64,000 nucleotides of DNA from Paragorgia papillata (lineage: Eukaryota; Cnidaria; Anthozoa; Scleralcyonacea; Coralliidae), in assembly GCA_035771165.1 (NCBI GenBank), contig JAWNZC010000421.1:3165001-3229000 (forward strand), in the 5' to 3' direction. Of this stretch, positions 38,401 through 53,400 are shown piece after piece. A program made the translations under genes and the position numbers. Below the pieces are notes generated by a model. That model was not told the DNA's origin. It did no database searches and was given only the letters and a program-made list of their open reading frames with translations. Numbering within the stretch: the first letter of the stretch is position 1; each line of letters starts with the position of its first letter.

Positions 38401-41400
38401 GCTGTATTTGGGCTAAAAATATTTTTTCAGATTTTTTAAAAAAAATCGGGAAAAAAAAAAAGTAAAGGGGTTAGCCTTTACTTTTTGACCGATTTTGGTC
38501 ATTTTTGAAACTTTTGAGTTAGGGTCAAAAACGGTTAAATAAAGTCGTTTTAGACATTCTGTGAAAAGGAGAAGCCTGTATTTTGGGCTAAAAATATTTT
38601 TTCTTATTTTTAAAAAAAAAATCGGGAAAAAAAAAAGTAAAGGGGTTAGCCTTTACTTTTTGACCGATTTTGGCCACTTTTGAAACTTTTGAGTTAGGGT
38701 CAAAAACGGTTAAATAAAGTCGTTTTAAACCTTCTGTGAAAAGGAGAAGGCTGTATTTTAGCTAAAAATGTTTGTTTTGATTTTTTTGAAAAAAATCCGG
38801 GGAAAAAAAGTGAAGGGGTTAACTTTACTTTTTGACCGATTTTGGCCACTTTTGAAACTTTTGAGTTAGGGTCAAAAACGGTTAAATAAAGTCGTTTTAA
38901 AAACCTTCTGTGAAAAGGAGAAGGCTGTATTTTAGCTAAAAATGTTTGTTTTGATTTTTTGAAAAAAATCCGGAAAAAAAAAGGCCTTTACTTTTTGACC
39001 GATTTTGGTCATTTTTGAAACTTTTGAGTTAGGGTCAAAAACGGTGAAATAAAGTCGTGTTAGACCTTCTGTGAAAAGGAGAAGGCTGTATTTGGGCTAA
39101 AAATATTTTTTCAGATTTTTTAAAAAAAAATCGGGAAAAAAAAAAGTAAAGGGGTTAGCCTTTACTTTTTGACCGATTTTGGTCATTTTTGAAACTTTTG
39201 AGTTAGGGTCAAAAACGGTTGAATAAAGTCGTTTTAGACATTCTGTGAAAAGGAGAAGGCTGTATTTTGGGCTAAAAATATTTTTTCTTATTTTTAAAAA
39301 AAAATCGGGAAAAAAAAAAGTAAAGGGGTTAGCCTTTACTTTTTGACCGATTTTGGCCACTTTTGAAACTTTTGAGTTAGGGTCAAAAACGGTTAAAAAA
39401 AGTCGTTTTAAACCTTCTGTGAAAAGGAGAAGGCTGTATTTTAGCTAAAAATGTTTGTTTTGATTTTTTGAAAAAAAATCCGGAAAAAAAAAAGTGAAGG
39501 GGGTTAGACTTTACTTTTTGACCGATTTTGGCCACTTTTGAAACTTTTGAGTTAGGGTCAAAAACGGTTAAATAAAGTCGTTTTAGACCTTCTGTGAAAA
39601 GGAGAAGGCTGTATTTTGGGCTAAAAATATTTTTTCTGATTTTTTAAAAAAAATCGGGGAAAAAAAAAGTAAAGGGGTTAGCCTTTACTTTTTGACCGAT
39701 TTTGGTCATTTTTAAAACTTTTGAGTTAGGGTCAAAAACGGTTAAATAAAGTCGTTTTAAACATTCTGTGAAAAGGAGAAGGCTGTATTTTAGCTAAAAA
39801 TGTTTCTTTTGATTTTTTGAAAAAAATCCGGAAAAAAAAAGTGAAGGGGTTAGTTAGCCTTTACTTTTTGACCGATTTTGGTCATTTTTGAAACTTTTGA
39901 GTTAGGGTCAAAAACGGTTAAATAAAGTCGTTTTAGACATTCTGTGAAAAGGAGAAGGCTGTATTTTGGGCTAAAAATATTTTTTCTGATTTTTTAAAAA
40001 AAATCGGGAAGAAAAAAAGTAAAGGGGTTAGCCTTTACTTTTTGACCGATTTTGGTCATTTTTGAAACTTTTCAGTTAGGGTCAAAAACGGTTAAATAAA
40101 GTCGTTTTAGACCTTCTGTGAAAAGGAGAAGGCTGTATTTTGGGCTAAAAATATTTTTTCAGATTTTTTAAAAAAAATCGGGAAAAATAAAAGTAAAGGG
40201 GTTAGCCTTTACTTTTTGACCGATTTTGGTCATTTTTGAAACTTTTGAGTTAGGGTCAAAAACGGTTAAATAAAGTCGTTTTAGACATTCTGTGAAAAGG
40301 AGAAGCCTGTATTTTGGGCTAAAAATATTTTTTCTTATTTTTAAAAAAAAATCGGGGAAAAAAAAAGTAAAGGGGTTAGCCTTTACTTTTTGACCGATTT
40401 TGGTCATTTTTAAAACTTTTGAGTTAGGGTCAAAAACGGTTAAATAAAGTCGTTTTAAACATTCTGTGAAAAGGAGAAGGCTGTATTTTAGCTAAAAATG
40501 TTTCTTTTGATTTTTTGAAAAAAATCCGGAAAAAAAAAGTGAAGGGGTTAGTTAGCCTTTACTTTTTGACCGATTTTGGTCATTTTTGAAACTTTTGAGT
40601 TAGGGTCAAAAACGGTTAAATAAAGTCGTTTTAGACATTCTGTGAAAAGGAGAAGGCTGTATTTTGGGCTAAAAATATTTTTTCTGATTTTTTTAAAAAA
40701 ATCGGGAAGAAAAAAAGTAAAGGGGTTAGCCTTAACTTTTTGACCGATTTTGGTCATTTTTGAAACTTTTCAGTTAGGGTCAAAAACGGTTAAATAAAGT
40801 CGTTTTAGACCTTCTGTGAAAAGGAGAAGGCTGTATTTGGGCTAAAAAATTTTTTTTTTATTTTTTAAAAAAAATCGAGAAGAAAAAAAGTAAAGGGGTT
40901 AGCCTTTACTTTTTGACCGATTTTGGTCATTTTTGAAACTTTTGAGTTAGGGTCAAAAACGGTTAAATAAAGTCGTTTTAAACATTCTGTGAAAAGGAGA
41001 AGGCTGTATTTTAGCTAAAAATGTTTCTTTTGATTTTTTGAAAAAAATCCGGAAAAAAAAAGTGAAGGGGTTAGTTAGCCTTTACTTTTTGACCGATTTT
41101 GGTCATTTTTGAAACTTTTGAGTTAGGGTCAAAAACGGTTAAATAAAGTCGTTTTAGACATTCTGTGAAAAGGAGAAGGCTGTATTTTGGGCTAAAAATA
41201 TTTTTTCTGATTTTTTTAAAAAAATCGGGAAGAAAAAAAGTAAAGGGGTTAGCCTTAACTTTTTGACCGATTTTGGTCATTTTTGAAACTTTTCAGTTAG
41301 GGTCAAAAACGGTTAAATAAAGTCGTTTTAGACCTTCTGTGAAAAGGAGAAGGCTGTATTTGGGCTAAAAAATTTTTTTTTTATTTTTTAAAAAAAATCG

Positions 41401-44400
41401 AGAAGAAAAAAAGTAAAGGGGTTAGCCTTTACTTTTTGACCGATTTTGGTCATTTTTGAAACTTTTCAGTTAGGGTCAAAAACGGTTAAATAAAGTCGTT
41501 TTAGACCTTCTGTGAAAAGGAGAAGGCTGTATTTTGGGCTAAAAATATTTTTTCAGATTTTTTAAAAAAAATCGGGAAAAATAAAAGTAAAGGGGTTAGC
41601 CTTTACTTTTTGACCGATTTTGGTCATTTTTGAAACTTTTGAGTTAGGGTCAAAAACGGTTAAATAAAGTCGTTTTAGACATTCTGTGAAAAGGAGAAGC
41701 CTGTATTTTGGGCTAAAAATATTTTTTCTTATTTTTAAAAAAAAATCGGGAAAAAAAAAAAGTAAAGGGGTTAGCCTTTACTTTTTGACCGATTTTGGCC
41801 ACTTTTGAAACTTTTGAGTTAGGGTCAAAAACGGTTAAATAAAGTCGTTTTAAACCTTCTGTGAAAAGGAGAAGGCTGTATTTTAGCTAAAAATGTTTGT
41901 TTTGATTTTTTGAAAAAAATCCGGGGAAAAAAAAGTGAAGGGGTTAACTTTACTTTTTGACCGATTTTGGCCACTTTTGAAACTTTTGAGTTAGGGTCAA
42001 AAACGGTTAAATAAAGTCGTTTTAAACCTTCTGTGAAAAGGAGAAGGCTGTATTTTAGCTAAAAATGTTTGTTTTGATTTTTTGAAAAAAATCCGGAAAA
42101 AAAAAGGCCTTTACTTTTTGACCGATTTTGGTCATTTTTGAAACTTTTGAGTTAGGGTCAAAAACGGTGAAATAAAGTCGTGTTAGACCTTCTGTGAAAA
42201 GGAGAAGGCTGTATTTGGGCTAAAAATATTTTTTCAGATTTTTAAAAAAAAAATCGGGAAAAAAAAAAGTAAAGCGGTTAGCCTTTACTTTTTGACCGAT
42301 TTTGGTCATTTTTGAAACTTTTGAGTTAGGGTAAAAAACGGTTGAATAAAGTCGTTTTAGACATTCTGTGAAAAGGAGAAGGCTGTATTTTGGGCTAAAA
42401 ATATTTTTTCTTATTTTTAAAAAAAAATCGGGAAAAAAAAAAGTAAAGGGGTTAGCCTTTACTTTTTGACCGATTTTGGCCACTTTTGAAACTTTTGAGT
42501 TAGGGTCAAAAACGGTTAAAAAAAGTCGTTTTAAACCTTCTGTGAAAAGGAGAAGGCTGTATTTTAGCTAAAAATGTTTGTTTTGATTTTTTGAAAAAAA
42601 TCCGGAAAAAAAAAGTGAAGGGGTTAGACTTTACTTTTTGACCGATTTTGGCCACTTTTGAAACTTTTGAGTTAGGGTCAAAAACGGTTAAATAAAGTCG
42701 TTTTAGACCTTCTGTGAAAAGGAGAAGGCTGTATTTTGGGCTAAAAATATTTTTTTCTGATTTTTTAAAAAAAATCGGGGAAAAAAAAAGTAAAGGGGTT
42801 AGCCTTTACTTTTTGACCGATTTTGGTCATTTTTAAAACTTTTGAGTTAGGGTCAAAAACGGTTAAATAAAGTCGTTTTAAACATTCTGTGAAAAGGAGA
42901 AGGCTGTATTTTAGCTAAAAATGTTTCTTTTGATTTTTTGAAAAAAATCCGGAAAAAAAAAGTGAAGGGGTTAGTTAGCCTTTACTTTTTGACCGATTTT
43001 GGTCATTTTTGAAACTTTTGAGTTAGGGTCAAAAACGGTTAAATAAAGTCGTTTTAGACATTCTGTGAAAAGGAGAAGGCTGTATTTTGGGCTAAAAATA
43101 TTTTTTCTGATTTTTTAAAAAAAATCGGGAAGAAAAAAAGTAAAGGGGTTAGCCTTTACTTTTTGACCGATTTTGGTCATTTTTGAAACTTTTCAGTTAG
43201 GGTCAAAAACGGTTAAATAAAGTCGTTTTAGACCTTCTGTGAAAAGGAGAAGGCTGTATTTTGGGCTAAAAATATTTTTTCAGATTTTTTAAAAAAAATC
43301 GGGAAAAATAAAAGTAAAGGGGTTAGCCTTTACTTTTTGACCGATTTTGGTCATTTTTGAAACTTTTGAGTTAGGGTCAAAAACGGTTAAATAAAGTCGT
43401 TTTAGACATTCTGTGAAAAGGAGAAGCCTGTATTTTGGGCTAAAAAATATTTTTTCTTATTTTTAAAAAAAAATCGGGAAAAAAAAAAGTAAAGGGGTTA
43501 GCCTTTACTTTTTGACCGATTTTGGCCACTTTTGAAACTTTTGAGTTAGGGTCAAAAACGGTTAAATAAAGTCGTTTTAAACCTTCTGTGAAAAGGAGAA
43601 GGCTGTATTTTAGCTAAAAATGTTTGTTTTGATTTTTTGAAAAAAATCCGGGGAAAAAAAGTGAAGGGGTTAACTTTACTTTTTGACCGATTTTGGCCAC
43701 TTTTGAAACTTTTGAGTTAGGGTCAAAAACGGTTAAATAAAGTCGTTTTAAACCTTCTGTGAAAAGGAGAAGGCTGTATTTTAGCTAAAAATGTTTGTTT
43801 TGATTTTTTGAAAAAAATCCGGAAAAAAAAAAGGCCTTTACTTTTTGACCGATTTTGGTCATTTTTGAAACTTTTGAGTTAGGGTCAAAAACGGTTAAAT
43901 AAAGTCGTGTTAGACCTTCTGTGAAAAGGAGAAGGCTGTATTTGGGCTAAAAATATTTTTTCAGATTTTTAAAAAAAAATCGGGAAAAAAAAAAGTAAAG
44001 GGGTTAGCCTTTACTTTTTGACCGATTTTGGTCATTTTTGAAACTTTTCAGTTAGGGTCAAAAACGGTTAAATAAAGTCGTTTTAAACCTTCTGTGAAAA
44101 GGAGAAGGCTGTATTTTAGCTAAAAATGTTTGTTTTGATTTTTTGAAAAAAATCCGGAAAAAAAAAGTGAAGGGGTTAGCCTTTACTTTTTGACCGATTT
44201 TGGTCATTTTTGAAACTTTTGAGTTGGGGTCAAAAACGGTTAAATAAAGTCGTGTTAGACCTTCTGTGAAAAGGAGAAGGCTGTATTTGGGCTAAAAATA
44301 TTTTTTCAGATTTTTAAAAAAAAAATCGGGAAAAAAAAAGTAAAGGGGTTAGCCTTTACTTTTTGACCGATTTTGGTCATTTTTGAAACTTTTGAGTTAG

Positions 44401-47400
44401 GGTAAAAAACGGTTAAATAAAGTCGTTTTAGACATTCTGTGAAAAGGAGAAGCCTGTATTTTGGGCTAAAAATATTTTTTCAGATTTTTTAAAAAAAATC
44501 GGGAAAAATAAAAGTAAAGGGGTTAGCCTTTACTTTTTGACCGATTTTGGTCATTTTTGAAACTTTTGAGTTAGGGTCAAAAACGGTTAAATAAAGTCGT
44601 TTTAGACATTCTGTGAAAAGGAGAAGCCTGTATTTTGGGCTAAAAATATTTTTTCTTATTTTTAAAAAAAAATCGGGAAAAAAAAAAGTAAAGGGGTTAG
44701 CCTTTACTTTTTGACCGATTTTGGCCACTTTTGAAACTTTTGAGTTAGGGTCAAAAACGGTTAAATAAAGTCGTTTTAGACATTCTGTGAAAAGGAGAAG
44801 CCTGTATTTTGGGCTAAAAATATTTTTTCTTATTTTTAAAAAAAAATCGGGAAAAAAAAAAGTAAAGGGGTTAGCCTTTACTTTTTGACCGATTTTGGCC
44901 ACTTTTGAAACTTTTGAGTTAGGGTCAAAAACGGTTAAATAAAGTCGTTTTAAACCTTCTGTGAAAAGGAGAAGGCTGTATTTTAGCTAAAAATGTTTGT
45001 TTTGATTTTTTGAAAAAAATCCGGGGAAAAAAAGTGAAGGGGTTAACTTTACTTTTTGACCGATTTTGGCCACTTTTGAAACTTTTGAGTTAGGGTCAAA
45101 AACGGTTAAATAAAGTCGTTTTAAACCTTCTGTGAAAAGGAGAAGGCTGTATTTTAGCTAAAAATGTTTGTTTTGATTTTTTGAAAAAAATCCGGAAAAA
45201 AAAAGGCCTTTACTTTTTGACCGATTTTGGTCATTTTTGAAACTTTTGAGTTAGGGTCAAAAACGGTGAAATAAAGTCGTGTTAGACCTTCTGTGAAAAG
45301 GAGAAGGCTGTATTTGGGCTAAAAATATTTTTTCAGATTTTTAAAAAAAAATCGGGAAAAAAAAAAGTAAAGCGGTTAGCCTTTACTTTTTGACCGATTT
45401 TGGTCATTTTTGAAACTTTTGAGTTAGGGTAAAAAACGGTTGAATAAAGTCGTTTTAGACATTCTGTGAAAAGGAGAAGGCTGTATTTTGGGCTAAAAAT
45501 ATTTTTTCTTATTTTTAAAAAAAAATCGGGAAAAAAAAAAGTAAAGGGGTTAGCCTTTACTTTTTGACCGATTTTGGCCACTTTTGAAACTTTTGAGTTA
45601 GGGTCAAAAACGGTTAAAAAAAGTCGTTTTAAACCTTCTGTGAAAAGGAGAAGGCTGTATTTTAGCTAAAAATGTTTGTTTTGATTTTTTGAAAAAAATC
45701 CGGAAAAAAAAAGTGAAGGGGTTAGACTTTACTTTTTGACCGATTTTGGCCACTTTTGAAACTTTTGAGTTAGGGTCAAAAACGGTTAAATAAAGTCGTT
45801 TTAGACCTTCTGTGAAAAGGAGAAGGCTGTATTTTGGGCTAAAAATATTTTTTCTGATTTTTAAAAAAAATCGGGGAAAAAAAAAGTAAAGGGGTTAGCC
45901 TTTACTTTTTGACCGATGTTTGGTCATTTTTTAAAACTTTTGAGTTAGGGTCAAAAACGGTTAAATAAAGTCGTTTTAAAACATTCTGTGAAAAGGAGAA
46001 GGCTGTATTTTAGCTAAAAATGTTTCTTTTGATTTTTTGAAAAAAATCCGGAAAAAAAAAGTGAAGGGGTTAGTTAGCCTTTACTTTTTGACCGATTTTG
46101 GTCATTTTTGAAACTTTTGAGTTAGGGTCAAAAACGGTTAAATAAAGTCGTTTTAGACATTCTGTGAAAAGGAGAAGGCTGTATTTTGGGCTAAAAATAT
46201 TTTTTCTGATTTTTTAAAAAAAATCGGGAAGAAAAAAAGTAAAGGGGTTAGCCTTTACTTTTTGACCGATTTTGGTCATTTTTGAAACTTTTCAGTTAGG
46301 GTCAAAAACGGTTAAATAAAGTCGTTTTAGACCTTCTGTGAAAAGGAGAAGGCTGTATTTTGGGCTAAAAATATTTTTTCAGATTTTTTAAAAAAAATCG
46401 GGAAAAATAAAAGTAAAGGGGTTAGCCTTTACTTTTTGACCGATTTTGGTCATTTTTGAAACTTTTGAGTTAGGGTCAAAAACGGTTAAATAAAGTCGTT
46501 TTAGACATTCTGTGAAAAGGAGAAGCCTGTATTTTGGGCTAAAAATATTTTTTCTTATTTTTAAAAAAAAATCGGGAAAAAAAAAAGTAAAGGGGTTAGC
46601 CTTTACTTTTTGACCGATTTTGGCCACTTTTGAAACTTTTGAGTTAGGGTCAAAAACGGTTAAATAAAGTCGTTTTAAACCTTCTGTGAAAAGGAGAAGG
46701 CTGTATTTTAGCTAAAAATGTTTGTTTTTGATTTTTGAAAAAAATCCGGGGAAAAAAAGTGAAGGGTTAACTTTACTTTTTGACCGATTTTGGCCACTTT
46801 TGAAACTTTTGAGTTAGGGTCAAAAACGGTTAAATAAAGTCGTTTTTAAACCTTCTGTGAAAAGGAGAAGGCTGTATTTTAGCTAAAAATGTTTGTTTTG
46901 ATTTTTTGAAAAAAAATCCGGAAAAAAAAGGCCTTTACTTTTTGACCGATTTTGGTCATTTTTGAAACTTTTGAGTTAGGGTCAAAAACGGTTAAATAAA
47001 GTCGTGTTAGACCTTCTGTGAAAAGGAGAAGGCTGTATTTGGGCTAAAAATATTTTTTCAGATTTTTAAAAAAAAATCGGGAAAAAAAAAAGTAAAGGGG
47101 TTAGCCTTTACTTTTTGACCGATTTTGGTCATTTTTGAAACTTTTCAGTTAGGGTCAAAAACGGTTAAATAAAGTCGTTTTAAACCTTCTGTGAAAAGGA
47201 GAAGGCTGTATTTTAGCTAAAAATGTTTGTTTTGATTTTTTGAAAAAAATCCGGAAAAAAAAAGTGAAGGGGTTAGCCTTTACTTTTTGACCGATTTTGG
47301 TCATTTTTGAAACTTTTGAGTTGGGGTCAAAAACGGTTAAATAAAGTCGTTTTAGACATTCTGTGAAAAGGAGAAGGCTGTATTTTGGGCTAAAAATATT

Positions 47401-50400
47401 TTTTCTGATTTTTTAAAAAAAATCGGGAAGAAAAAAAGTAAAGGGGTTAGCCTTTACTTTTTGACCGATTTTGGTCATTTTTGAAACTTTTGAGTTAGGG
47501 TAAAAAACGGTTAAATAAAGTCGTTTTAGACCTTCTGTGAAAAGGAGAAGGCTGTATTTTGGGCTAAAAATATTTTTTCAGATTTTTTAAAAAAAATCGG
47601 GAAAAATAAAAGTAAAGGGGTTAGCCTTTACTTTTTGACCGATTTTGGTCATTTTTGAAACTTTTGAGTTAGGGTCAAAAACGGTTAAATAAAGTCGTTT
47701 TAGACATTCTGTGAAAAGGAGAAGCCTGTATTTTGGGCTAAAAATTTTTTTCTTATTTTTAAAAAAAAATCGGGAAAAAAAAAAAGTAAAGGGGTTAGCC
47801 TTTACTTTTTGACCGATTTTGGCCACTTTTGAAACTTTTGAGTTAGGGTCAAAAACGGTTAAATAAAGTCGTTTTAAACCTTCTGTGAAAAGGAGAAGGC
47901 TGTATTTTAGCTAAAAATGTTTGTTTTGATTTTTTGAAAAAAATCCGGGGAAAAAAAGTGAAGGGGTTAACTTTACTTTTTGACCGATTTTGGCCACTTT
48001 TGAAACTTTTGAGTTAGGGTCAAAAACGGTTAAATAAAGTCGTTTTAAACCTTCTGTGAAAAGGAGAAGGCTGTATTTTAGCTAAAAATGTTTGTTTTGA
48101 TTTTTTGAAAAAAATCCGGAAAAAAAAAGGCCTTTACTTTTTGACCGATTTTGGTCATTTTTGAAACTTTTGAGTTAGGGTCAAAAACGGTTAAATAAAG
48201 TCGTGTTAGACCTTCTGTGAAAAGGAGAAGGCTGTATTTGGGCTAAAAATATTTTTTCAGATTTTTAAAAAAAAATCGGGAAAAAAAAAAGTAAAGGGGT
48301 TAGCCTTTACTTTTTGACCGATTTTGGTCATTTTTGAAACTTTTCAGTTAGGGTCAAAAACGGTTAAAATAAAGTCGTTTTAAAACCTTCTGTGAAAAGG
48401 AGAAGGCTGTATTTTAGCTAAAAATGTTTGTTTTGATTTTTTGAAAAAAATCCGGAAAAAAAAAGTGAAGGGGTTAGCCTTTACTTTTTGACCGATTTTG
48501 GTCATTTTTGAAACTTTTGAGTTGGGGTCAAAAACGGTTAAATAAAGTCGTGTTAGACCTTCTGTGAAAAGGAGAAGGCTGTATTTGGGCTAAAAATATT
48601 TTTTCAGATTTTTAAAAAAAAATCGGGAAAAAAAAAAGTAAAGGGGTTAGCCTTTACTTTTTGACCGATTTTGGTCATTTTTGAAACTTTTGAGTTAGGG
48701 TAAAAAACGGTTAAATAAAGTCGTTTTAGACATTCTGTGAAAAGGAGAAGCCTGTATTTTGGGCTAAAAATATTTTTTCAGATTTTTTAAAAAAAATCGG
48801 GAAAAATAAAAGTAAAGGGGTTAGCCTTTACTTTTTGACCGATTTTGGTCATTTTTGAAACTTTTGAGTTAGGGTCAAAAACGGTTAAATAAAGTCGTTT
48901 TAGACATTCTGTGAAAAGGAGAAGCCTGTATTTTGGGCTAAAAATATTTTTTCTTATTTTTAAAAAAAAATCGGGAAAAAAAAAAGTAAAGGGGTTAGCC
49001 TTTACTTTTTGACCGATTTTGGCCACTTTTGAAACTTTTGAGTTAGGGTCAAAAACGGTTAAATAAAGTCGTTTTAAACCTTCTGTGAAAAGGAGAAGGC
49101 TGTATTTTAGCTAAAAATGTTTGTTTTGATTTTTTGAAAAAAATCCGGGGAAAAAAAGTGAAGGGGTTAACTTTACTTTTTGACCGATTTTGGCCACTTT
49201 TGAAACTTTTGAGTTAGGGTCAAAAACGGTTAAATAAAGTCGTTTTAAACCTTCTGTGAAAAGGAGAAGGCTGTATTTTAGCTAAAAATGTTTGTTTTGA
49301 TTTTTGAAAAAAATCCGGAAAAAAAAAGGCCTTTACTTTTTGACCGATTTTGGTCATTTTTGAAACTTTTGAGTTAGGGTCAAAAACGGTTAAATAAAGT
49401 CGTGTTAGACCTTCTGTGAAAAGGAGAAGGCTGTATTTGGGCTAAAAATATTTTTTCAGATTTTTAAAAAAAAATCGGGAAAAAAAAAAGTAAAGGGGTT
49501 AGCCTTTACTTTTTGACCGATTTTGGTCATTTTTGAAACTTTTCAGTTAGGGTCAAAAACGGTTAAATAAAGTCGTTTTAGACCTTCTGTGAAAAGGAGA
49601 AGGCTGTATTTTGGGCTAAAAATATTTTTTCTTATTTTTAAAAAAAAATCGGGAAAAATAAAAGTAAAGGGGTTAGCCTTTACTTTTTGACCGATTTTGG
49701 TCATTTTTGAAACTTTTGAGTTAGGGTCAAAAACGGTTAAATAAAGTCGTTTTAAACCTTCTGTGAAAAGGAGAAGGCTGTATTTTAGCTAAAAATGTTT
49801 GTTTTGATTTTTTGAAAAAAATCCGGAAAAAAAAAGTGAAGGGGTTAGCCTTTACTTTTTGACCGATTTTGGTCATTTTTGAAACTTTTGAGTTGGGGTC
49901 AAAAACGGTTAAATAAAGTCGTGTTAGACCTTCTGTGAAAAGGAGAAGGCTGTATTTGGGCTAAAAATATTTTTTCAGATTTTTAAAAAAAAATCGGGAA
50001 AAAAAAAAGTAAAGGGGTTAGCCTTTACTTTTTGACCGATTTTGGTCATTTTTGAAACTTTTGAGTTAGGGTAAAAAACGGTTGAATAAAGTCGTTTTAG
50101 ACATTCTGTGAAAAGGAGAAGGCTGTATTTTGGGCTAAAAATATTTTTTCTTATTTTTAAAAAAAAATCGGGAAAAAAAAAAGTAAAGGGGTTAGCCTTT
50201 ACTTTTTGACCGATTTTGGCCACTTTTGAAACTTTTGAGTTAGGGTCAAAAACGGTTAAATAAAGTCGTTTTAAACCTTCTGTGAAAAGGAGAAGGCTGT
50301 ATTTTAGCTAAAAATGTTTGTTTTGATTTTTTGAAAAAAATCCGGAAAAAAAAAGTGAAGGGGTTAGACTTTACTTTTTGACCGATTTTGGCCACTTTTG

Positions 50401-53400
50401 AAACTTTTGAGTTAGGGTCAAAAACGGTTAAATAAAGTCGTTTTAGACCTTCTGTGAAAAGGAGAAGGCTGTATTTTGGGCTAAAAATATTTTTTCTGAT
50501 TTTTTAAAAAAAATCGGGGAAAAAAAAAGTAAAGGGGTTAGCCTTTACTTTTTGACCGATTTTGGTCATTTTTGAAACTTTTCAGTTAGGGTCAAAAACG
50601 GTTAAATAAAGTCGTTTTAGACATTCTGTGAAAAGGAGAAGCCTGTATTTTGGGCTAAAAATATTTTTTCTTATTTTTAAAAAAAAATCGGGAAAAAAAA
50701 AAGTAAAGGGGTTAGCCTTTACTTTTTGACCGATTTTGGCCACTTTTGAAACTTTTGAGTTAGGGTCAAAAACGGTTAAATAAAGTCGTTTTAAACCTTC
50801 TGTGAAAAGGAGAAGGCTGTATTTTAGCTAAAAATGTTTGTTTTGATTTTTTGAAAAAAATCCGGGGAAAAAAAGTGAAGGGGTTAACTTTACTTTTTGA
50901 CCGATTTTGGCCACTTTTGAAACTTTTGAGTTAGGGTCAAAAACGGTTAAATAAAGTCGTTTTAAACCTTCTGTGAAAAGGAGAAGGCTGTATTTTAGCT
51001 AAAAATGTTTGTTTTGATTTTTTGAAAAAAATCCGGAAAAAAAAAGGCCTTTACTTTTTGACCGATTTTGGTCATTTTTGAAACTTTTGAGTTAGGGTCA
51101 AAAACGGTTAAATAAAGTCGTGTTAGACCTTCTGTGAAAAGGAGAAGGCTGTATTTGGGCTAAAAATATTTTTTCAGATTTTTAAAAAAAAATCGGGAAA
51201 AAAAAAAGTAAAGGGGTTAGCCTTTACTTTTTGACCGATTTTGGTCATTTTTGAAACTTTTCAGTTAGGGTCAAAAACGGTTAAATAAAGTCGTTTTAGA
51301 CCTTCTGTGAAAAGGAGAAGGCTGTATTTTGGGCTAAAAATATTTTTTCAGATTTTTTAAAAAAAATCGGGAAAAACAAAAGTAAAGGGGTTAGCCTTTA
51401 CTTTTTGACCGATTTTGGTCATTTTTGAAACTTTTGAGTTAGGGTCAAAAACGGTTAAATAAAGTCGTTTTAGACATTCTGTGAAAAGGAGAAGCCTGTA
51501 TTTTGGGCTAAAAATATTTTTTCTTATTTTTAAAAAAAAATCGGGAAAAAAAAAGTAAAGGGGTTAGCCTTTACTTTTTGACCGATTTTGGCCACTTTTG
51601 AAACTTTTGAGTTAGGGTCAAAAACGGTTAAATAAAGTCGTTTTAAACCTTCTGTGAAAAGGAGAAGGCTGTATTTTAGCTAAAAATGTTTGTTTTGATT
51701 TTTTGAAAAAATCCGGAAAAAAAAAGTGAAGGGGTTAGACTTTACTTTTTGACCGATTTTGGCCACTTTTGAAACTTTTGAGTTAGGGTCAAAAACGGTT
51801 AAATAAAGTCGTTTTAGACCTTCTGTGAAAAGGAGAAGGCTGTATTTTGGGCTAAAAATATTTTTTCTGATTTTTTAAAAAAAATCGGGGAAAAAAAAAG
51901 TAAAGGGGTTAGCCTTTACTTTTTGACCGATTTTGGTCATTTTTGAAACTTTTCAGTTAGGGTCAAAAACGGTTAAATAAAGTCGTTTTAGACCTTCTGT
52001 GAAAAGGAGAAGGCTGTATTTTGGGCTAAAAATATTTTTTCTGATTTTTAAAAAAAAATCGGGGAAAAAAAAAGTAAAGGGGTTAGTTAGCCTTTACTTT
52101 TTGACCGATTTTGGTCATTTTTGAAACTTTTGAGTTAGGGTCAAAAACGGTTAAATAAAGTCGTTTTAGACCTTCTGTGAAAAGGAGAAGGCTGTATTTG
52201 GGCTAAAAATATTTTTTCTGATTTTTAAAAAAAAATCGGGAAAAAAAAAAGTAAAGGGGTTACCCTTTACTTTTTGACCGATTTTGGTCATTTTTAAAAC
52301 TTTTGAGTTAGGGTCAAAAACGGTTAAATAAAGTCGTTTTAAACATTCTGTGAAAAGGAGAAGGCTGTATTTTAGCTAAAAATGTTTCTTTTGATTTTTT
52401 GAAAAAAATCCGGAAAAAAAAAGTGAAGGGGTTAGTTAGCCTTTACTTTTTGACCGATTTTGGTCATTTTTGAAACTTTTGAGTTAGGGTCAAAAACGGT
52501 TAAATAAAGTCGTTTTAGACATTCTGTGAAAAGGAGAAGGCTGTATTTTGGGCTAAAAATATTTTTTCTGATTTTTTAAAAAAAATCGGGAAGAAAAAAA
52601 GTAAAGGGGTTAGCCTTAACTTTTTGACCGATTTTGGTCATTTTTGAAACTTTTCAGTTAGGGTCAAAAACGGTTAAATAAAGTCGTTTTAGACCTTCTG
52701 TGAAAAGGAGAAGGCTGTATTTTGGGCTAAAAATATTTTTTCAGATTTTTTAAAAAAAATCGGGAAAAATAAAAGTAAAGGGGTTAGCCTTTACTTTTTG
52801 ACGGATTTTGGTCATTTTTGAAACTTTTGAGTTAGGGTCAAAAACGGTTAAATAAAGTCGTTTTAGACATTCTGTGAAAAGGAGAAGCCTGTATTTTGGG
52901 CTAAAAATATTTTTTCTTATTTTTAAAAAAAAATCGGGAAAAAAAAAAGTAAAGGGGTTAGCCTTTACTTTTTGACCGATTTTGGCCACTTTTGAAACTT
53001 TTGAGTTAGGGTCAAAAACGGTTAAATAAAGTCGTTTTAAAACCTTCTGTGAAAAGGAGAAGGCTGTATTTTAGCTAAAAATGTTTGTTTTGATTTTTTG
53101 AAAAAAATCCGGGGAAAAAAAGTGAAGGGGTTAACTTTACTTTTTGACCGATTTTGGCCACTTTTGAAACTTTTGAGTTAGGGTCAAAAACGGTTAAATA
53201 AAGTCGTTTTAAACCTTCTGTGAAAAGGAGAAGGCTGTATTTTAGCTAAAAATGTTTGTTTTGATTTTTTGAAAAAAATCCGGGGAAAAAAAGTGAAGGG
53301 GTTAACTTTACCTTTTGACCGATTTTGGTCATTTTTGAAACTTTTGAGTTAGGGTCAAAAACGGTTAAATAAAGTCGTGTTAGACCTTCTGTGAAAAGGA